Assembly (NCBI RefSeq): GCF_036402745.1
Contig: NZ_DASWSJ010000124.1
Span: 1 to 64,000, forward strand
Origin: Actinophytocola sp036402745
GTDB taxonomy: Bacteria; Actinomycetota; Actinomycetes; Mycobacteriales; Pseudonocardiaceae
Direction: 5' to 3'
DNA length: 64,000 bases
Of the stretch, positions 16,224 through 24,560 are shown piece by piece. The notes beneath the pieces were generated by a model. It saw only the letters and a list, made by a program, of their open reading frames with translations. It was not told where the DNA came from and made no database searches. Made by a program: the position numbers and the translations under genes. The stretch's first letter is position 1. Each line of letters opens with the position of its first letter.

Positions 16224-17519
16224 TCAGCGGGGGGAGCGTTCGGCGGGCCAGCGGACGCCTTGGACGTCTCCTGCTCTTGGGACCGGCAAGAACACCGTGA
16301 ACGTCGCGGGCCGTTTCGTCGAGAGTTCCAGGCGGCCGCCGTCCGAGTCGATCAGGGCGCGGGCCAGGGCCAGGCCCAGGCCGGTGGAGCCGCCGCCCGA
16401 GACGCCGCGTTCGAAGATGTGTTCTGCCAGCTCGTCGGGGACGCCGGCGCCCAGGTCCGACACCTCGATCACCACCGACGGGCCCGTCGCGCCCGTGCCG
16501 TCGCCGCGGGCGGCCAAGGTCACCGTCCCCGAGCCGTGCCGCAGGGCGTTGTCCAGCAGCACACCGATCACCTCGCGCAGGCGGGCCGGGGAGACCTTCC
16601 CCCAGAGGCCGTCCTGGAGTTTGAGCTTCAGGGAACGACCCTCGGCGCGCAGGGGGGCCCGCCACTCGTCGGCTATGCCCAGCAGCTCGCTGCCCAGGTC
16701 GACCGGCTCGGCGCCGACGGCCCTGGCCTCGCGCGCCGCGGCCATCAGCTCGTCCAGCACGTCCGCCAGCCGCTCGGCCTGCTCCAGCGCCGCCCTCGCC
16801 TCGTGGGCGATGGCCTCGTCCGGCACCACCGTCAGCTCCTCGATGCGCAGCTGCAGCGACGTCAACCGGCTGCGCAGCTGGTGCGAGACATCGCCGACCA
16901 GCTCGCGCTCCCGCTGGACGAGCTGCGCCAGCGCGGTGGCGGACGCGTCCAACGCCTCCGCGACCATGTCCAGCTCGTGCACGTAGTACCGGGTCCGATC
17001 CAGCCGGAAGTCGCCCGCGCCGAGCCGGGACGCGCGCTCGGCCACGTGTCTGAGCGGCCGGGCCAGCCGGCGCGCGGTGACACTGGCGACCACGAAGCCG
17101 ATCGCGATCGTCGCCACCACCACCAGCGCGACCAGCAGCGCCACCTGCGTCTGCCTGGTCCGCATGGGCGCGGCGTCGATGGACAGCCGCACGGTGCCGT
17201 GCTGGACGATCGGCACCTCCTCGGTGACCGTGTCGCTCTGCAGCTCCGGACCGAGGCTGAGCCGCTGCCCGGTGTCGGGCAGCGTGACCAGCAGGTGCCC
17301 GCCGGGCGGGACGGCGAGCTGCACGCGGTTGAGGTCGAGGTCGCGGCCGTTCGCGACCTCGTCGTCCAGGGTGGCCGCGATCTGGCGGACCCGGCCGGCG
17401 AGGTTGTCCCTGGTCAGGCTCTCGACGATGGCCGTCGCCGTATAGCCGAGCGGGATGCCCAGCAGGCACGCGGTGACGGTGACGGCCAGCAGGATCGCCA
17501 GCAGGATGCGACGGCGCAC
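16224..17519 (-). CDS. two-component sensor histidine kinase
   Basis: 431 residues, GTG start 4 nt after the response-regulator stop. Membrane helices at about 6-28 and 133-155 flank a 100-residue extracytoplasmic sensor of no known type. Then HAMP (about 155-210), dimerisation/phosphoacceptor helix with GDVSHQLRSRLTSL (His is the phosphorylation site; the usual Pro after it is Arg), and an ATPase domain with N box VLLDNALRHGSG, DLGAGVP and GSTGLGLALA. It phosphorylates the OmpR-type regulator encoded just upstream. The signal is unknown; neighbouring envelope genes hint at an envelope cue. Confidence 0.94.
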   Translation of the reverse strand: MRRRILLAILLAVTVTACLLGIPLGYTATAIVESLTRDNLAGRVRQIAATLDDEVANGRDLDLNRVQLAVPPGGHLLVTLPDTGQRLSLGPELQSDTVTEEVPIVQHGTVRLSIDAAPMRTRQTQVALLVALVVVATIAIGFVVASVTARRLARPLRHVAERASRLGAGDFRLDRTRYYVHELDMVAEALDASATALAQLVQRERELVGDVSHQLRSRLTSLQLRIEELTVVPDEAIAHEARAALEQAERLADVLDELMAAAREARAVGAEPVDLGSELLGIADEWRAPLRAEGRSLKLKLQDGLWGKVSPARLREVIGVLLDNALRHGSGTVTLAARGDGTGATGPSVVIEVSDLGAGVPDELAEHIFERGVSGGGSTGLGLALARALIDSDGGRLELSTKRPATFTVFLPVPRAGDVQGVRWPAERSPR

Positions 17520-17523
17520 GGCT

Positions 17524-18183
17524 TTACTCGGCGTTGAACCGGAACCCGACACCGCGCACGGTGGCGATCCGGCCCGCGCCGTGGCCGAGCTTGCGGCGCA
17601 GCCACGACATGTGCATGTCCAGCGTCTTGCTGGTCTTGAGCTCGGGACCGCCCCACACCTCGTCGAGGATCTCCTCGCGGGTGACGACCTGGCCGGCACG
17701 CTGGATCAGCACCCGCAGCAGCTCGAACTCCTTGTTGGCGAGCGTGACCTCGACGCCGTCGACGATGACCAGCCGCGCGGCCAGGTCCATGCGCACGCCG
17801 TTGACCTCGACCGTGCCCGGAGCCTGGCGCCGCAGCAGCGCGCGGATCCGGGCGAGCAGCTCGGCCAGCCGGAACGGCTTGGCGACGTAGTCGTCCGCCC
17901 CGGCGTCGAGGCCGACGACGAAGTCGACCTCGTCGGCCCGCGCGGTCAGCATGAGGACCGGGATGCCACGCCCGGCCGCTCGCAGCCGCCGGCAGACGTC
18001 CAGGCCGTCGATCCCGGGCAGCCCGAGGTCCAGGACGAGCAGGTCCACCCCGCCCCCGTTGGCCGACTCGTACGCACTGTGGCCGTCGACCACGACGCGC
18101 ACGTCGTACCCCTCCCGATTCAAGGCTCGGGACAGCGGATCCGCGATCGCCGCGTCGTCCTCGGCCAACAGCACCACGCTCAC
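17524..18183 (-). CDS. OmpR/PhoB-family response regulator
   Basis: 219 residues, GTG start. Receiver domain 1-115: acidic pocket E8-D9-D10, phosphoacceptor Asp52 in VLDLGLP, Thr80 and Lys102. Winged-helix DNA-binding domain at about 125-218 (LANKEFELLRVLI, TREEILDEVWG, WLRRKLG, VRGVGFRF). It precedes its kinase in one operon. No autoregulatory direct repeats were obvious upstream; only 32 bp separate it from the divergent hisN gene, so the promoters must overlap. Confidence 0.95.
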   Translation of the reverse strand: MSVVLLAEDDAAIADPLSRALNREGYDVRVVVDGHSAYESANGGGVDLLVLDLGLPGIDGLDVCRRLRAAGRGIPVLMLTARADEVDFVVGLDAGADDYVAKPFRLAELLARIRALLRRQAPGTVEVNGVRMDLAARLVIVDGVEVTLANKEFELLRVLIQRAGQVVTREEILDEVWGGPELKTSKTLDMHMSWLRRKLGHGAGRIATVRGVGFRFNAE

Positions 18184-18215
18184 GCCGTTAAGACTAGGCG
18201 TGACAGCATGCCGGC

Positions 18216-18998
18216 ATGCCGAGCCATGCTGACGACCTCTCCGTCGCCCTGCGGTTGGCCGACGCCGCCGACGAGATCACCCGGGCGCGGTTCCGTGCCG
18301 CCGACCTGGTGGTGGACCGCAAACCGGACCGCACGCCGGTCACCGACGCGGACACCGCGGTCGAGGACGCGATGCGGTCCGTGCTCGCCCACGAGCGGCC
18401 GGCCGACGCGATTCTCGGCGAGGAGCGAGGCGGGACGCTCGGCGCGGGACGCACGTGGATCGTCGACCCGATCGACGGGACGAAGAACTTCCTGCGCGGC
18501 GGGCCGGCCTGGGCGACGCTGATCGCGCTGGTCGACGAGGGCCTTCCGGTGGTCGGGGTGGTCAGCGCGCCGGCGTTCGGGCGGCGGTGGTGGGCCTGCG
18601 CGGGCGGCGGCGCGTTCGGCACCTTCCTCGAGGAGGCGCCGCGCCGGCTGCGGGTGTCCGGGGTCGCCTCGCTCGAGGACGCGTACCTGTCGACCACGGA
18701 CGTGAACGCCTGGACGCAATACCACTCGCGGGAGCGCTACCTGGCGCTGGCGGAGGCCTGCTGGGAGACCCGCGCGTTCGGCGACTACTGGCAGCACTGC
18801 CTGGTGGCCGAGGGCGCCATCGACATCGCGGCCGAGCCGATCGCGAACGCCTGGGACCTCGCCGCGGTGCAGATCGTCGTCACCGAGGCGGGCGGGGAGT
18901 TCACGGACCTGTCCGGCAAGCCCGGCTTCGACCACGGCACCGCGCTGGCGACGAACGGCCGCCTGCACCAGGCCGCGCTGGCGATCCTGAACGGTTAG
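18216..18998 (+). CDS. hisN: inositol-monophosphatase-family phosphatase, probable histidinol-phosphatase
   Basis: 260 residues. Mg-dependent phosphatase fold with both signatures: WIVDPIDGTKNFLRG and WDLAAVQIVVTEAGG, plus GEERGG for metal binding. The NFLRG and short active-site loops fit the HisN class, which dephosphorylates L-histidinol phosphate in actinomycete histidine synthesis; inositol-1-phosphatase is the alternative. Its stop overlaps the convergent immunity gene by 4 nt (18995-18998). Confidence 0.88.
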   Translation: MPSHADDLSVALRLADAADEITRARFRAADLVVDRKPDRTPVTDADTAVEDAMRSVLAHERPADAILGEERGGTLGAGRTWIVDPIDGTKNFLRGGPAWATLIALVDEGLPVVGVVSAPAFGRRWWACAGGGAFGTFLEEAPRRLRVSGVASLEDAYLSTTDVNAWTQYHSRERYLALAEACWETRAFGDYWQHCLVAEGAIDIAAEPIANAWDLAAVQIVVTEAGGEFTDLSGKPGFDHGTALATNGRLHQAALAILNG

Positions 18999-19279
18999 AC
19001 GGCGGGCGCCGGCAGGAGGCCGACGGCGCCGCGGACGACCTGGGCCCACGCGAGCCGGCCGAAGAGGTAGTGGCAGGCGACCTGCTCGTTGGTGAACCGG
19101 GCCCAGTCGTAGCGGTTGCCCTGCTCGCGCCAGAACACCTCCCAGCCGTAGCCGCCCTCCTCGTCCGGGTGCTCGTCGCGGACCAGGCACCACGAGTTGT
19201 CGGCCTCGACACCGACCGACACGATCGCCGTCGGGACGCCGACCGCCGTCAGCCACTCGGTGATCGACTCGGCGTTCAT
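18995..19279 (-). CDS. candidate immunity protein for the TNT-domain toxin
   Basis: 94 residues, ATG start with CAGGAGGAACG upstream. The ATG overlaps the toxin stop (ATGA at 19276-19279), so it is made with the toxin. It is a small acidic soluble protein (SVGVEADNSWCLVRDEH, WEVFWREQGNRYDWARF) with no signal peptide, as expected for a cytoplasmic protein that blocks an NAD+ glycohydrolase before export. Toxin-then-immunity order with a 4-nt overlap is the main evidence; I cannot show sequence similarity to a known TNT immunity factor. Confidence 0.7.
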   Translation of the reverse strand: MNAESITEWLTAVGVPTAIVSVGVEADNSWCLVRDEHPDEEGGYGWEVFWREQGNRYDWARFTNEQVACHYLFGRLAWAQVVRGAVGLLPAPAV

Positions 19280-21600
19280 CGTTCCTCCTGCGTGACGTCG
19301 GCCAGGTAGCCGAGTGCGACGAGCTCCAGAGCCGAGTGCGTGGTGCGGTACCGCACGCCGCCGCCGGTCTGGGCGAACCAGGCCGCGGACACCGCGCGCC
19401 ACACCGGCAGCGGCCGCAGCGCGCGGTACCGGCGGTAGCCGTGTTCGAGGTGCGCCGGCGGCAGCGAGCGCTGCGCGAACGGCGTGCCGGCGGCCGCGAA
19501 CACCCGGCCCTCCCAGCGGCCGAACCGGTCGAGCTCGGCGCCCTCCTCGAGCACCTCCGGCTCGCCCGGTGCGCTGCCGCCCTCGGGGTACTGCTCGCCC
19601 GGCGGCCACGCGAACTCCACGCCGTCGCGGCTGATGCCCTGCGCGGTGACGCTGCCGAAGCGCACGAGGTACCGGCGGTCCCAGTCGCGCTCGTGCTCGC
19701 CGCCGAGCGGGTCGTGGCCCTCGGCCAACGCGGTGACCTGCGGCGCGTCCGCGGGCAGCGCGTCGGAGGGCACCAGCGGGGACACGCCTTCGCGCAAGGC
19801 GGCCCGCCGCCCGGCGCTGTCGACGAGATCCGACCGCGGGTGGTCGCCCGGCTCGAAGCGCAGGCCGGGGGCGTAGTCGAGCTCCGGCGGTGGCGGCGGC
19901 AGCTGCCGAGCGGGCCGAGCCGCGGCGACCGGCATGTGGCCGATCGGGAACATGTGGACCCAGAACAACGCCAGCGCCTGGTCGCGCTCACGGCCCGGCG
20001 CGGCGGCGGGTGCCGCCGCGGGCTGCGCGGGCGCGGGTGGGACCGCCGCGCTGTAGGCACCCTTGCGCGGCTCGGGCAGGGGGACCTCGGCGGGGCGGAC
20101 GAGCGGCCGGTCGACCGGCCGGGCCGGGCCGCCACCCGCGGCCGCGCCGCCGGGTGCCGCGCCGACGCCGGGTGCCGGACCACCGACGGGTGCCACGCCG
20201 CCGGGCGCAGGGGCGCCGCCGACCATGCCGCCGGGCACGGCCGGTGCGCCGGTGAAACCCGGGCCGCCGGTGAACCCGGGGCCGCCGGTGAACCCCGGCG
20301 TGCCGCCGAACGCGGGACCGCCGCCGAACCCGGGCGCGGGTGCGCCACCGACGGGCGGCGCGACGGGTGGCAGGCCGGCCGCCGGCCCGGCACCGGCCGG
20401 CGCCACATCGACGCCGGCGAACCCGGCCTGGACGGTCTGGCCGGTGGGCGGGGTGGGGCGGTTGTCGACGAAGTCGCCGCCGGGGCTCCAGGGGTTGTCG
20501 CCGCGGCCGGGCCCGTCGCCGATGGTGACGGGGCCGGTGACGTCCGGATGGCCGCCGGGGTCCGGGCGGGCCGGGTCGAGGGTGCCGGGGTGGCCGCCGA
20601 CCAGGTCACCGGTGTTGCGCGCGGTGTCGCCGACCAGGTTGGCACCGTGACCGCTCTGGCCACCCTGGCCACCCTGGCCGCCGGGGCCGTCGCCGACCAG
20701 GCCGGTGGCGCCGCGAGTGGTGTCGTCGACGACGTCGGTGACGCCGCGGACGGTGTCGCCCACCGGGTTGCCGCCATGACCACCGTGACCGCCACCGTGA
20801 CCGCCGCCGACCAGATCGGTGGCGCCCTGGGTCGTGCTGTCGACGAGGTTCGTGGCGTGGTGGGTGGTGCTGTCCACCACGTTGGTGACGCCTCGCACGG
20901 TGTCGCCGAGCAGGTTTCCTCCCCCGTGGGTGCCCGGGCCGCCGTGGGCGCCGGGGCCGCCGTGGTCCTGGCCCGCGCCGACCAGGTCCGGCGCGCCCGC
21001 GACCGTGTCGGTGGCCAGGGTCGACACGCCGCTCAGCAGGCTCGGGCCGTGCGTTCCGGGGTTGGCGTTGACCGGCGGCTGGACCGCGGCCATGTCGACC
21101 CCGGTGGCCGGCTGCACGGCGCTGATCAGGTTCGACTCGATGTGGGCCACGTTCGCGGACGTGCCGCGGATCGCCGTGTCCAGGCCGGCCAGGGCCGTGG
21201 GGTGGCCGGCCGCGGCGGCGGTGTGCGCGGCGTCGGAGTTCTGCGCCAGCGCGACCAGGTTGCGGACGATCTCGACCTTGGCCGTGCCGACCTGGCTGGC
21301 CGCGTGCTCGAGGCGGTCGGCGGCGTCGTTCATACCGCGGACGGTGCCCGTGAGGTGCCCGGAGTCGGGCTCGACGAACGCCTGCCAGTGCTGCGCGGCG
21401 GCGGTGCCCGTGTCGCCCTGGACGGCACCCAGCGCGGTGCGGACGGTGGTGTCCGCGTCCGTGGTGAGCGTGGTCATGCTGGTGGCCGCGTCGCGCCAGG
21501 CCTGGGCCGAGCGGGCCATGGCCTCCTCGTCGGCCTGCGGCCAGGCCACGCCGGCCTGCGTGGCGACGGCGGCGAGCTCGGGGGGCAGTTCGATACCCAT
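19276..21600 (-). CDS. type VII polymorphic toxin with C-terminal TNT (NAD+ glycohydrolase) domain
   Basis: 774 residues, ATG start 3 nt after the WXG100 gene. Residues 1-175 are a helical, alanine-rich CpnT/ESX-type targeting region (WPQADEEAMARSAQAW). Residues 185-350 are glycine-rich with about three degenerate DTVRGVT-x-VVDDTTRGAT repeats; 360-560 are P/G/A-rich. The last 150 residues match TNT domains (EFAWPPGEQYPEGG, LDRFG near 690, FAQRSLPP, a final GGG near 746-748), which cleave NAD+. No signal peptide, in keeping with ESX export. Two positions that I recall as catalytic differ here (Val 700 and Arg 750), so activity is uncertain. An intercellular competition toxin is the likely role. 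Confidence 0.86.
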   Translation of the reverse strand: MGIELPPELAAVATQAGVAWPQADEEAMARSAQAWRDAATSMTTLTTDADTTVRTALGAVQGDTGTAAAQHWQAFVEPDSGHLTGTVRGMNDAADRLEHAASQVGTAKVEIVRNLVALAQNSDAAHTAAAAGHPTALAGLDTAIRGTSANVAHIESNLISAVQPATGVDMAAVQPPVNANPGTHGPSLLSGVSTLATDTVAGAPDLVGAGQDHGGPGAHGGPGTHGGGNLLGDTVRGVTNVVDSTTHHATNLVDSTTQGATDLVGGGHGGGHGGHGGNPVGDTVRGVTDVVDDTTRGATGLVGDGPGGQGGQGGQSGHGANLVGDTARNTGDLVGGHPGTLDPARPDPGGHPDVTGPVTIGDGPGRGDNPWSPGGDFVDNRPTPPTGQTVQAGFAGVDVAPAGAGPAAGLPPVAPPVGGAPAPGFGGGPAFGGTPGFTGGPGFTGGPGFTGAPAVPGGMVGGAPAPGGVAPVGGPAPGVGAAPGGAAAGGGPARPVDRPLVRPAEVPLPEPRKGAYSAAVPPAPAQPAAAPAAAPGRERDQALALFWVHMFPIGHMPVAAARPARQLPPPPPELDYAPGLRFEPGDHPRSDLVDSAGRRAALREGVSPLVPSDALPADAPQVTALAEGHDPLGGEHERDWDRRYLVRFGSVTAQGISRDGVEFAWPPGEQYPEGGSAPGEPEVLEEGAELDRFGRWEGRVFAAAGTPFAQRSLPPAHLEHGYRRYRALRPLPVWRAVSAAWFAQTGGGVRYRTTHSALELVALGYLADVTQEER

Positions 21601-21603
21601 GGC

Positions 21604-21936
21604 CTACGCCTCGGCGATGTCGGGGCCGGCGGCCCGCAGCCGGTCGACGCCGCCCTGGTCGTCGCTGGTGTACTGGGCGGCCGTGCCAGCGAACCGGGCG
21701 CCGACCCCGCCGAGCTGTTCTGGCAGCGACCCGAGCTGGGTGACCGTGGCGTCGGCCGGCCCGGCGTGCGCGGACCCGAAGCTCTGGCCGACGGCGTCGG
21801 CACCCCAGCACCGCCCGTTCTCGGCGAGCGTCTCGGTGAGCGTGCGGTGGATCGCGCCGACCCGGCCGGCGAGCCCGTCGAACTGGCCCGCCTCCGTGGC
21901 CAGCCGCTCGGCGTCGGCGGTGTACCCGTCGTTCAT
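21604..21936 (-). CDS. WXG100-like ESX protein
   Basis: 110 residues, ATG start overlapping the upstream YbaB-like stop by 4 nt. Predicted helical hairpin typical of ESAT-6/WXG100 proteins: helix 1 (DAERLATEAGQFDGLAGRV), a turn region around CWGADAVGQSFG where the W-x-G motif belongs, then helix 2 (LPEQLGGVGARFAGTAAQY). Such proteins pair with the toxin's N-terminal helices to form the bundle read by the ESX ATPase. Position directly before the toxin gene supports an export-partner role. Confidence 0.85.
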   Translation of the reverse strand: MNDGYTADAERLATEAGQFDGLAGRVGAIHRTLTETLAENGRCWGADAVGQSFGSAHAGPADATVTQLGSLPEQLGGVGARFAGTAAQYTSDDQGGVDRLRAAGPDIAEA

Positions 21937-22367
21937 CGCTGCTTACCCCCGGCCCGCATCCAGCTGAGATCCTCGAAGGTCTCCTCGGCATCCGGCGGCT
22001 CCGGCTTGAGCTCCGCCGGGGTGAGATCGGCCGTGCCGCGCAGCAACGCCTCCGGGTCGGTGTCCGGCGGCAGCACGGGCGCGAGGGCCTGGCCGGCCGC
22101 GCGACCGACCTTGGCCGCCGCGGCGGCGGTGAGCGCGACGACGGTCCGGGCCAGCTCGTGCGGGCGCAGCTGCCGGTAGGCGTTGTCGACGATGACCAGC
22201 CCGACGAGCTGCCCGGTGGCCCCGACCGTGACGGTGACCAGCCCGTCCTCGCTGGCGGCCGACTCCTGGATGGCGGCGAGCTTGCGCTGCACGGCGCCGA
22301 GTTGATCCCGGCTGCGGCGGTAGCCCGCCAGCAGTTCCTCGACCTGGGCTCGGTGGTCAGCCTCCAC
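21933..22367 (-). CDS. YbaB/EbfC-like small protein of the toxin operon
   Basis: 144 residues, GTG start with GGAGG 5 nt upstream. An N-terminal helix (HRAQVEELLAGYRRSRDQL) leads into a beta sheet (LVTVTVGATGQLVGLVIVD) and another helix (ELARTVVALTAAAAAKV), the YbaB fold seen in ESX-associated actinobacterial operons, where it may act as an adaptor rather than a nucleoid protein. The acidic C-terminus (PDAEETFEDLSWM) is extra. First gene of the four-gene toxin cassette; overlaps the WXG100 gene by 4 nt. Confidence 0.82.
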   Translation of the reverse strand: MEADHRAQVEELLAGYRRSRDQLGAVQRKLAAIQESAASEDGLVTVTVGATGQLVGLVIVDNAYRQLRPHELARTVVALTAAAAAKVGRAAGQALAPVLPPDTDPEALLRGTADLTPAELKPEPPDAEETFEDLSWMRAGGKQR

Positions 22368-22457
22368 GGCTACCTCCGGTGGGGTGACGGCATGGTCGTC
22401 GGTCTCGTGTTGGACGCGTGTCCTGGCGAGCCGGTTCCCGTGGGTTTCGGTTCGTTA

Positions 22458-23066
22458 TTACCGGAGCGCGGCGAGTACCGCAGCGTGGACCACGCGGGCC
22501 AGCGCGCCACCGATCGGCGAGCGAGGGCCGCCGAACGGCTCCGCGGCGCCCTCGGGCGGGCACAGGATCGCCGTCGCGTCGGTGCTCGTGCCGGTGCCGG
22601 GCACGCCCGCCTCCCACAACGCCTGCGCCTTGGCCTCCGCGACCGTGGCCACGGCGTTCACGAGCGCGGCGGGGGACAGCCGAACGGGAAGCAGGCACAC
22701 CGCGTTGATCGTTCCCGGGCCCGGCAGCGCTACCTCGGCCGGCGCGGCGGCCCACGTCGGGTGGGCGCCGATGCCCGTGGTGACCGACGCGTGCACCTCG
22801 CCGTCGGACCGGTGGACCACCTCGCGGACGTCCACGGCGGTGAGGAACCCGGTGCCCGCACCCGTCAGGCCCAGCGCGGCGGCGATCTCCGCCAGGTGCA
22901 CGTCCGGGTCCTGCCGGTCGTAGGCGTGGGAGACCGACGCGTTCACCACCCACCGCCGCAGGCCGAGGCCGCCGCCCAGCGAGCCCGACGACACGGCCAG
23001 CATCGGCGCCGGCAGCCGCCACACCAGCACCGCGTCGCCGGCGACGGTGGCCAGCTCGGGTGTCAC
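22458..23066 (-). CDS. cbiZ: adenosylcobinamide amidohydrolase
   Basis: 202 residues, GTG start with AAGGAG 6 nt upstream and a 4-nt overlap with the GNAT stop. CbiZ removes the aminopropanol side chain of adenosylcobinamide to give adenosylcobyric acid, letting the cell salvage incomplete corrinoids. Seen: VVNASVSHAYDRQDP, LTGAGTGFLTAVDV, GTINAVCLLP, GTGTSTDATAILCP and SPIGGALARVVHAAV, all standard for the family. No other cobalamin genes are nearby, but the window encodes a B12-dependent mutase (mutAB). Confidence 0.92.
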   Translation of the reverse strand: MTPELATVAGDAVLVWRLPAPMLAVSSGSLGGGLGLRRWVVNASVSHAYDRQDPDVHLAEIAAALGLTGAGTGFLTAVDVREVVHRSDGEVHASVTTGIGAHPTWAAAPAEVALPGPGTINAVCLLPVRLSPAALVNAVATVAEAKAQALWEAGVPGTGTSTDATAILCPPEGAAEPFGGPRSPIGGALARVVHAAVLAALR

Positions 23067-23614
23067 CGGATCTCCTTGCGTACCAACGCCCGTCGCGTGC
23101 CGCGCCGGTCGAGGAGGGTGAAGCCCGCGGCGAGGAACATGTCGAGCGTGCCGTGGTAGAGGTCGCCCGACGAGCGCCGGGCGCCCTCGGTGTCGACCGG
23201 GTGCCCCTCGACCGCGTCGGCGCCCCGGCGAGCGGCGAAGTCGACGGCCGAGGAGAGCAGCGTGGCGGCGAGCCCGCGGCCACGGGCGCCGCGGTGGACG
23301 AAGAAGCACGTCACCGACCACGTCCCCGCGCCGGCGTCGGACGCGCTGATCTTCGACGTCGCCAGGCGCGGGTACGCCGACCGCGGGGCCACCGCGACCC
23401 AGCCGACCGGGTCGTCGCCGTCGAGCGCCAGGAGCCCGAGCGGGCTGCCGAGCCGCTCGCGCAGGAACGAGCGGTTGCCCGCGCCCCAGCCGGACCGGAC
23501 CTCGGCGTGCGGCCGCATGAACCACGTGCACCAGCAGCCGCCGACGGTCTTGTTGGCACTGAACAACGTCTCCAGCGACGGCCACGTCCGCGGGGTCAGC
23601 TCGACGATGTCCAC
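23063..23614 (-). CDS. GNAT-family N-acetyltransferase
   Basis: 183 residues, GTG start 3 nt after the hmgL stop. It begins with DIVELTPRTWPSLETLF and a cysteine/tryptophan-rich GGCWCTWF, then the acetyl-CoA site with VTCFFVHRGARGRGLAATLL (R/Q-x-x-G-x-G/A pattern). This N-terminal pattern occurs in a subset of actinobacterial GNAT proteins of unknown substrate. It is the middle gene of a compact operon with cbiZ and hmgL; no functional link to them is evident. Confidence 0.87.
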   Translation of the reverse strand: MDIVELTPRTWPSLETLFSANKTVGGCWCTWFMRPHAEVRSGWGAGNRSFLRERLGSPLGLLALDGDDPVGWVAVAPRSAYPRLATSKISASDAGAGTWSVTCFFVHRGARGRGLAATLLSSAVDFAARRGADAVEGHPVDTEGARRSSGDLYHGTLDMFLAAGFTLLDRRGTRRALVRKEIR

Positions 23615-23617
23615 CCG

Positions 23618-24559
23618 TCAGCCGCGCAGGGCGCGCACCACGCGGGACGGGCTCGGCCGGCCGAGCGTGCCGGCGAGCCAGGCACTCGTGTCGGCGAGCC
23701 TGTCGAGGTCGACGCCGGTCGAGACGCCGAGGCCGTCGAGCAGCCAGACCAGGTCCTCGGTGGCCAGGTTGCCGGTGGCCGACTCCGCGTACGGGCACCC
23801 GCCGAGTCCGCCGGCGGAGGAGTCGACCGTGGTGACTCCGTGCCGCAGCGACTCGAGCGTGTTGGCGAGCGCCTGGCCGTACGTGTCGTGGAAGTGCACC
23901 GCCAGCGCGGACATCGGCACGCCCGCGGCGCCGAACAGACCGAGCAGCGCGGCGACCTGGCCCGTGGTGGCCACGCCGATCGTGTCGCCGAGGGAGAGCT
24001 GCGAGCAGCCCAGGTCGAGCAGCCGCCGGCCGACCGAGACGACGGCTGCCGGGTCGACCGCGCCCTCCCACGGGTCGCCGAAGCACATCGACACGTACCC
24101 GCGCACGTCCAGCCCCTCGGCCACGGCGCGGGAGACCACCGGGTCGAACATGGCGAACTGCTCGTCGAGCGTGCGGTTGAGGTTGCGGTTGGCGAAGGTC
24201 TCGGTGGCGCTGCCGAAGATGGCGATGTGCCGCACGCCGGCCGCGAGCGCGCGGTCGAGCCCGCGCTCGTTGGGCACCAGCACCGGGTAGCGCACACCGT
24301 CCCGCATGGACAGTCCGGCGAGCAGCGACTCGGCGTCGGCCAGCTGCGGCACCCACTTGGGGTGCACGAAGCTGGTGGCCTCGATGGTGGTGAGGCCGGC
24401 GTCCGCGAGCCGGTCGAGGAACTCGAGCTTCACCCCGACCGGCACGACCGCCGACTCGTTCTGCAGGCCGTCGCGCGGCCCGACCTCCCAGATCGTGACC
24501 GTGTCCGGCAGGCCGTCGGCCGGCACCCGGACCGGCAGCCCGAGCTCCCGCGCGGTCAA
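23618..24559 (-). CDS. hmgL: hydroxymethylglutaryl-CoA lyase
   Basis: 313 residues, TTG start directly after the PH-protein stop (one base between). It splits HMG-CoA to acetoacetate and acetyl-CoA at the end of leucine breakdown. Seen: EVGPRDGLQNE (catalytic Asp and metal ligand), TSFVHPKWVPQLAD, VHFHDTYGQ (metal-binding His pair) and the flexible catalytic-cysteine loop GGLGGCPYAESATGN. Length is right for a bacterial lyase. The acyl-CoA dehydrogenase and carboxylase genes elsewhere in the window would fit leucine catabolism. Confidence 0.94.
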   Translation of the reverse strand: MTARELGLPVRVPADGLPDTVTIWEVGPRDGLQNESAVVPVGVKLEFLDRLADAGLTTIEATSFVHPKWVPQLADAESLLAGLSMRDGVRYPVLVPNERGLDRALAAGVRHIAIFGSATETFANRNLNRTLDEQFAMFDPVVSRAVAEGLDVRGYVSMCFGDPWEGAVDPAAVVSVGRRLLDLGCSQLSLGDTIGVATTGQVAALLGLFGAAGVPMSALAVHFHDTYGQALANTLESLRHGVTTVDSSAGGLGGCPYAESATGNLATEDLVWLLDGLGVSTGVDLDRLADTSAWLAGTLGRPSPSRVVRALRG

Positions 24560-24560
24560 C

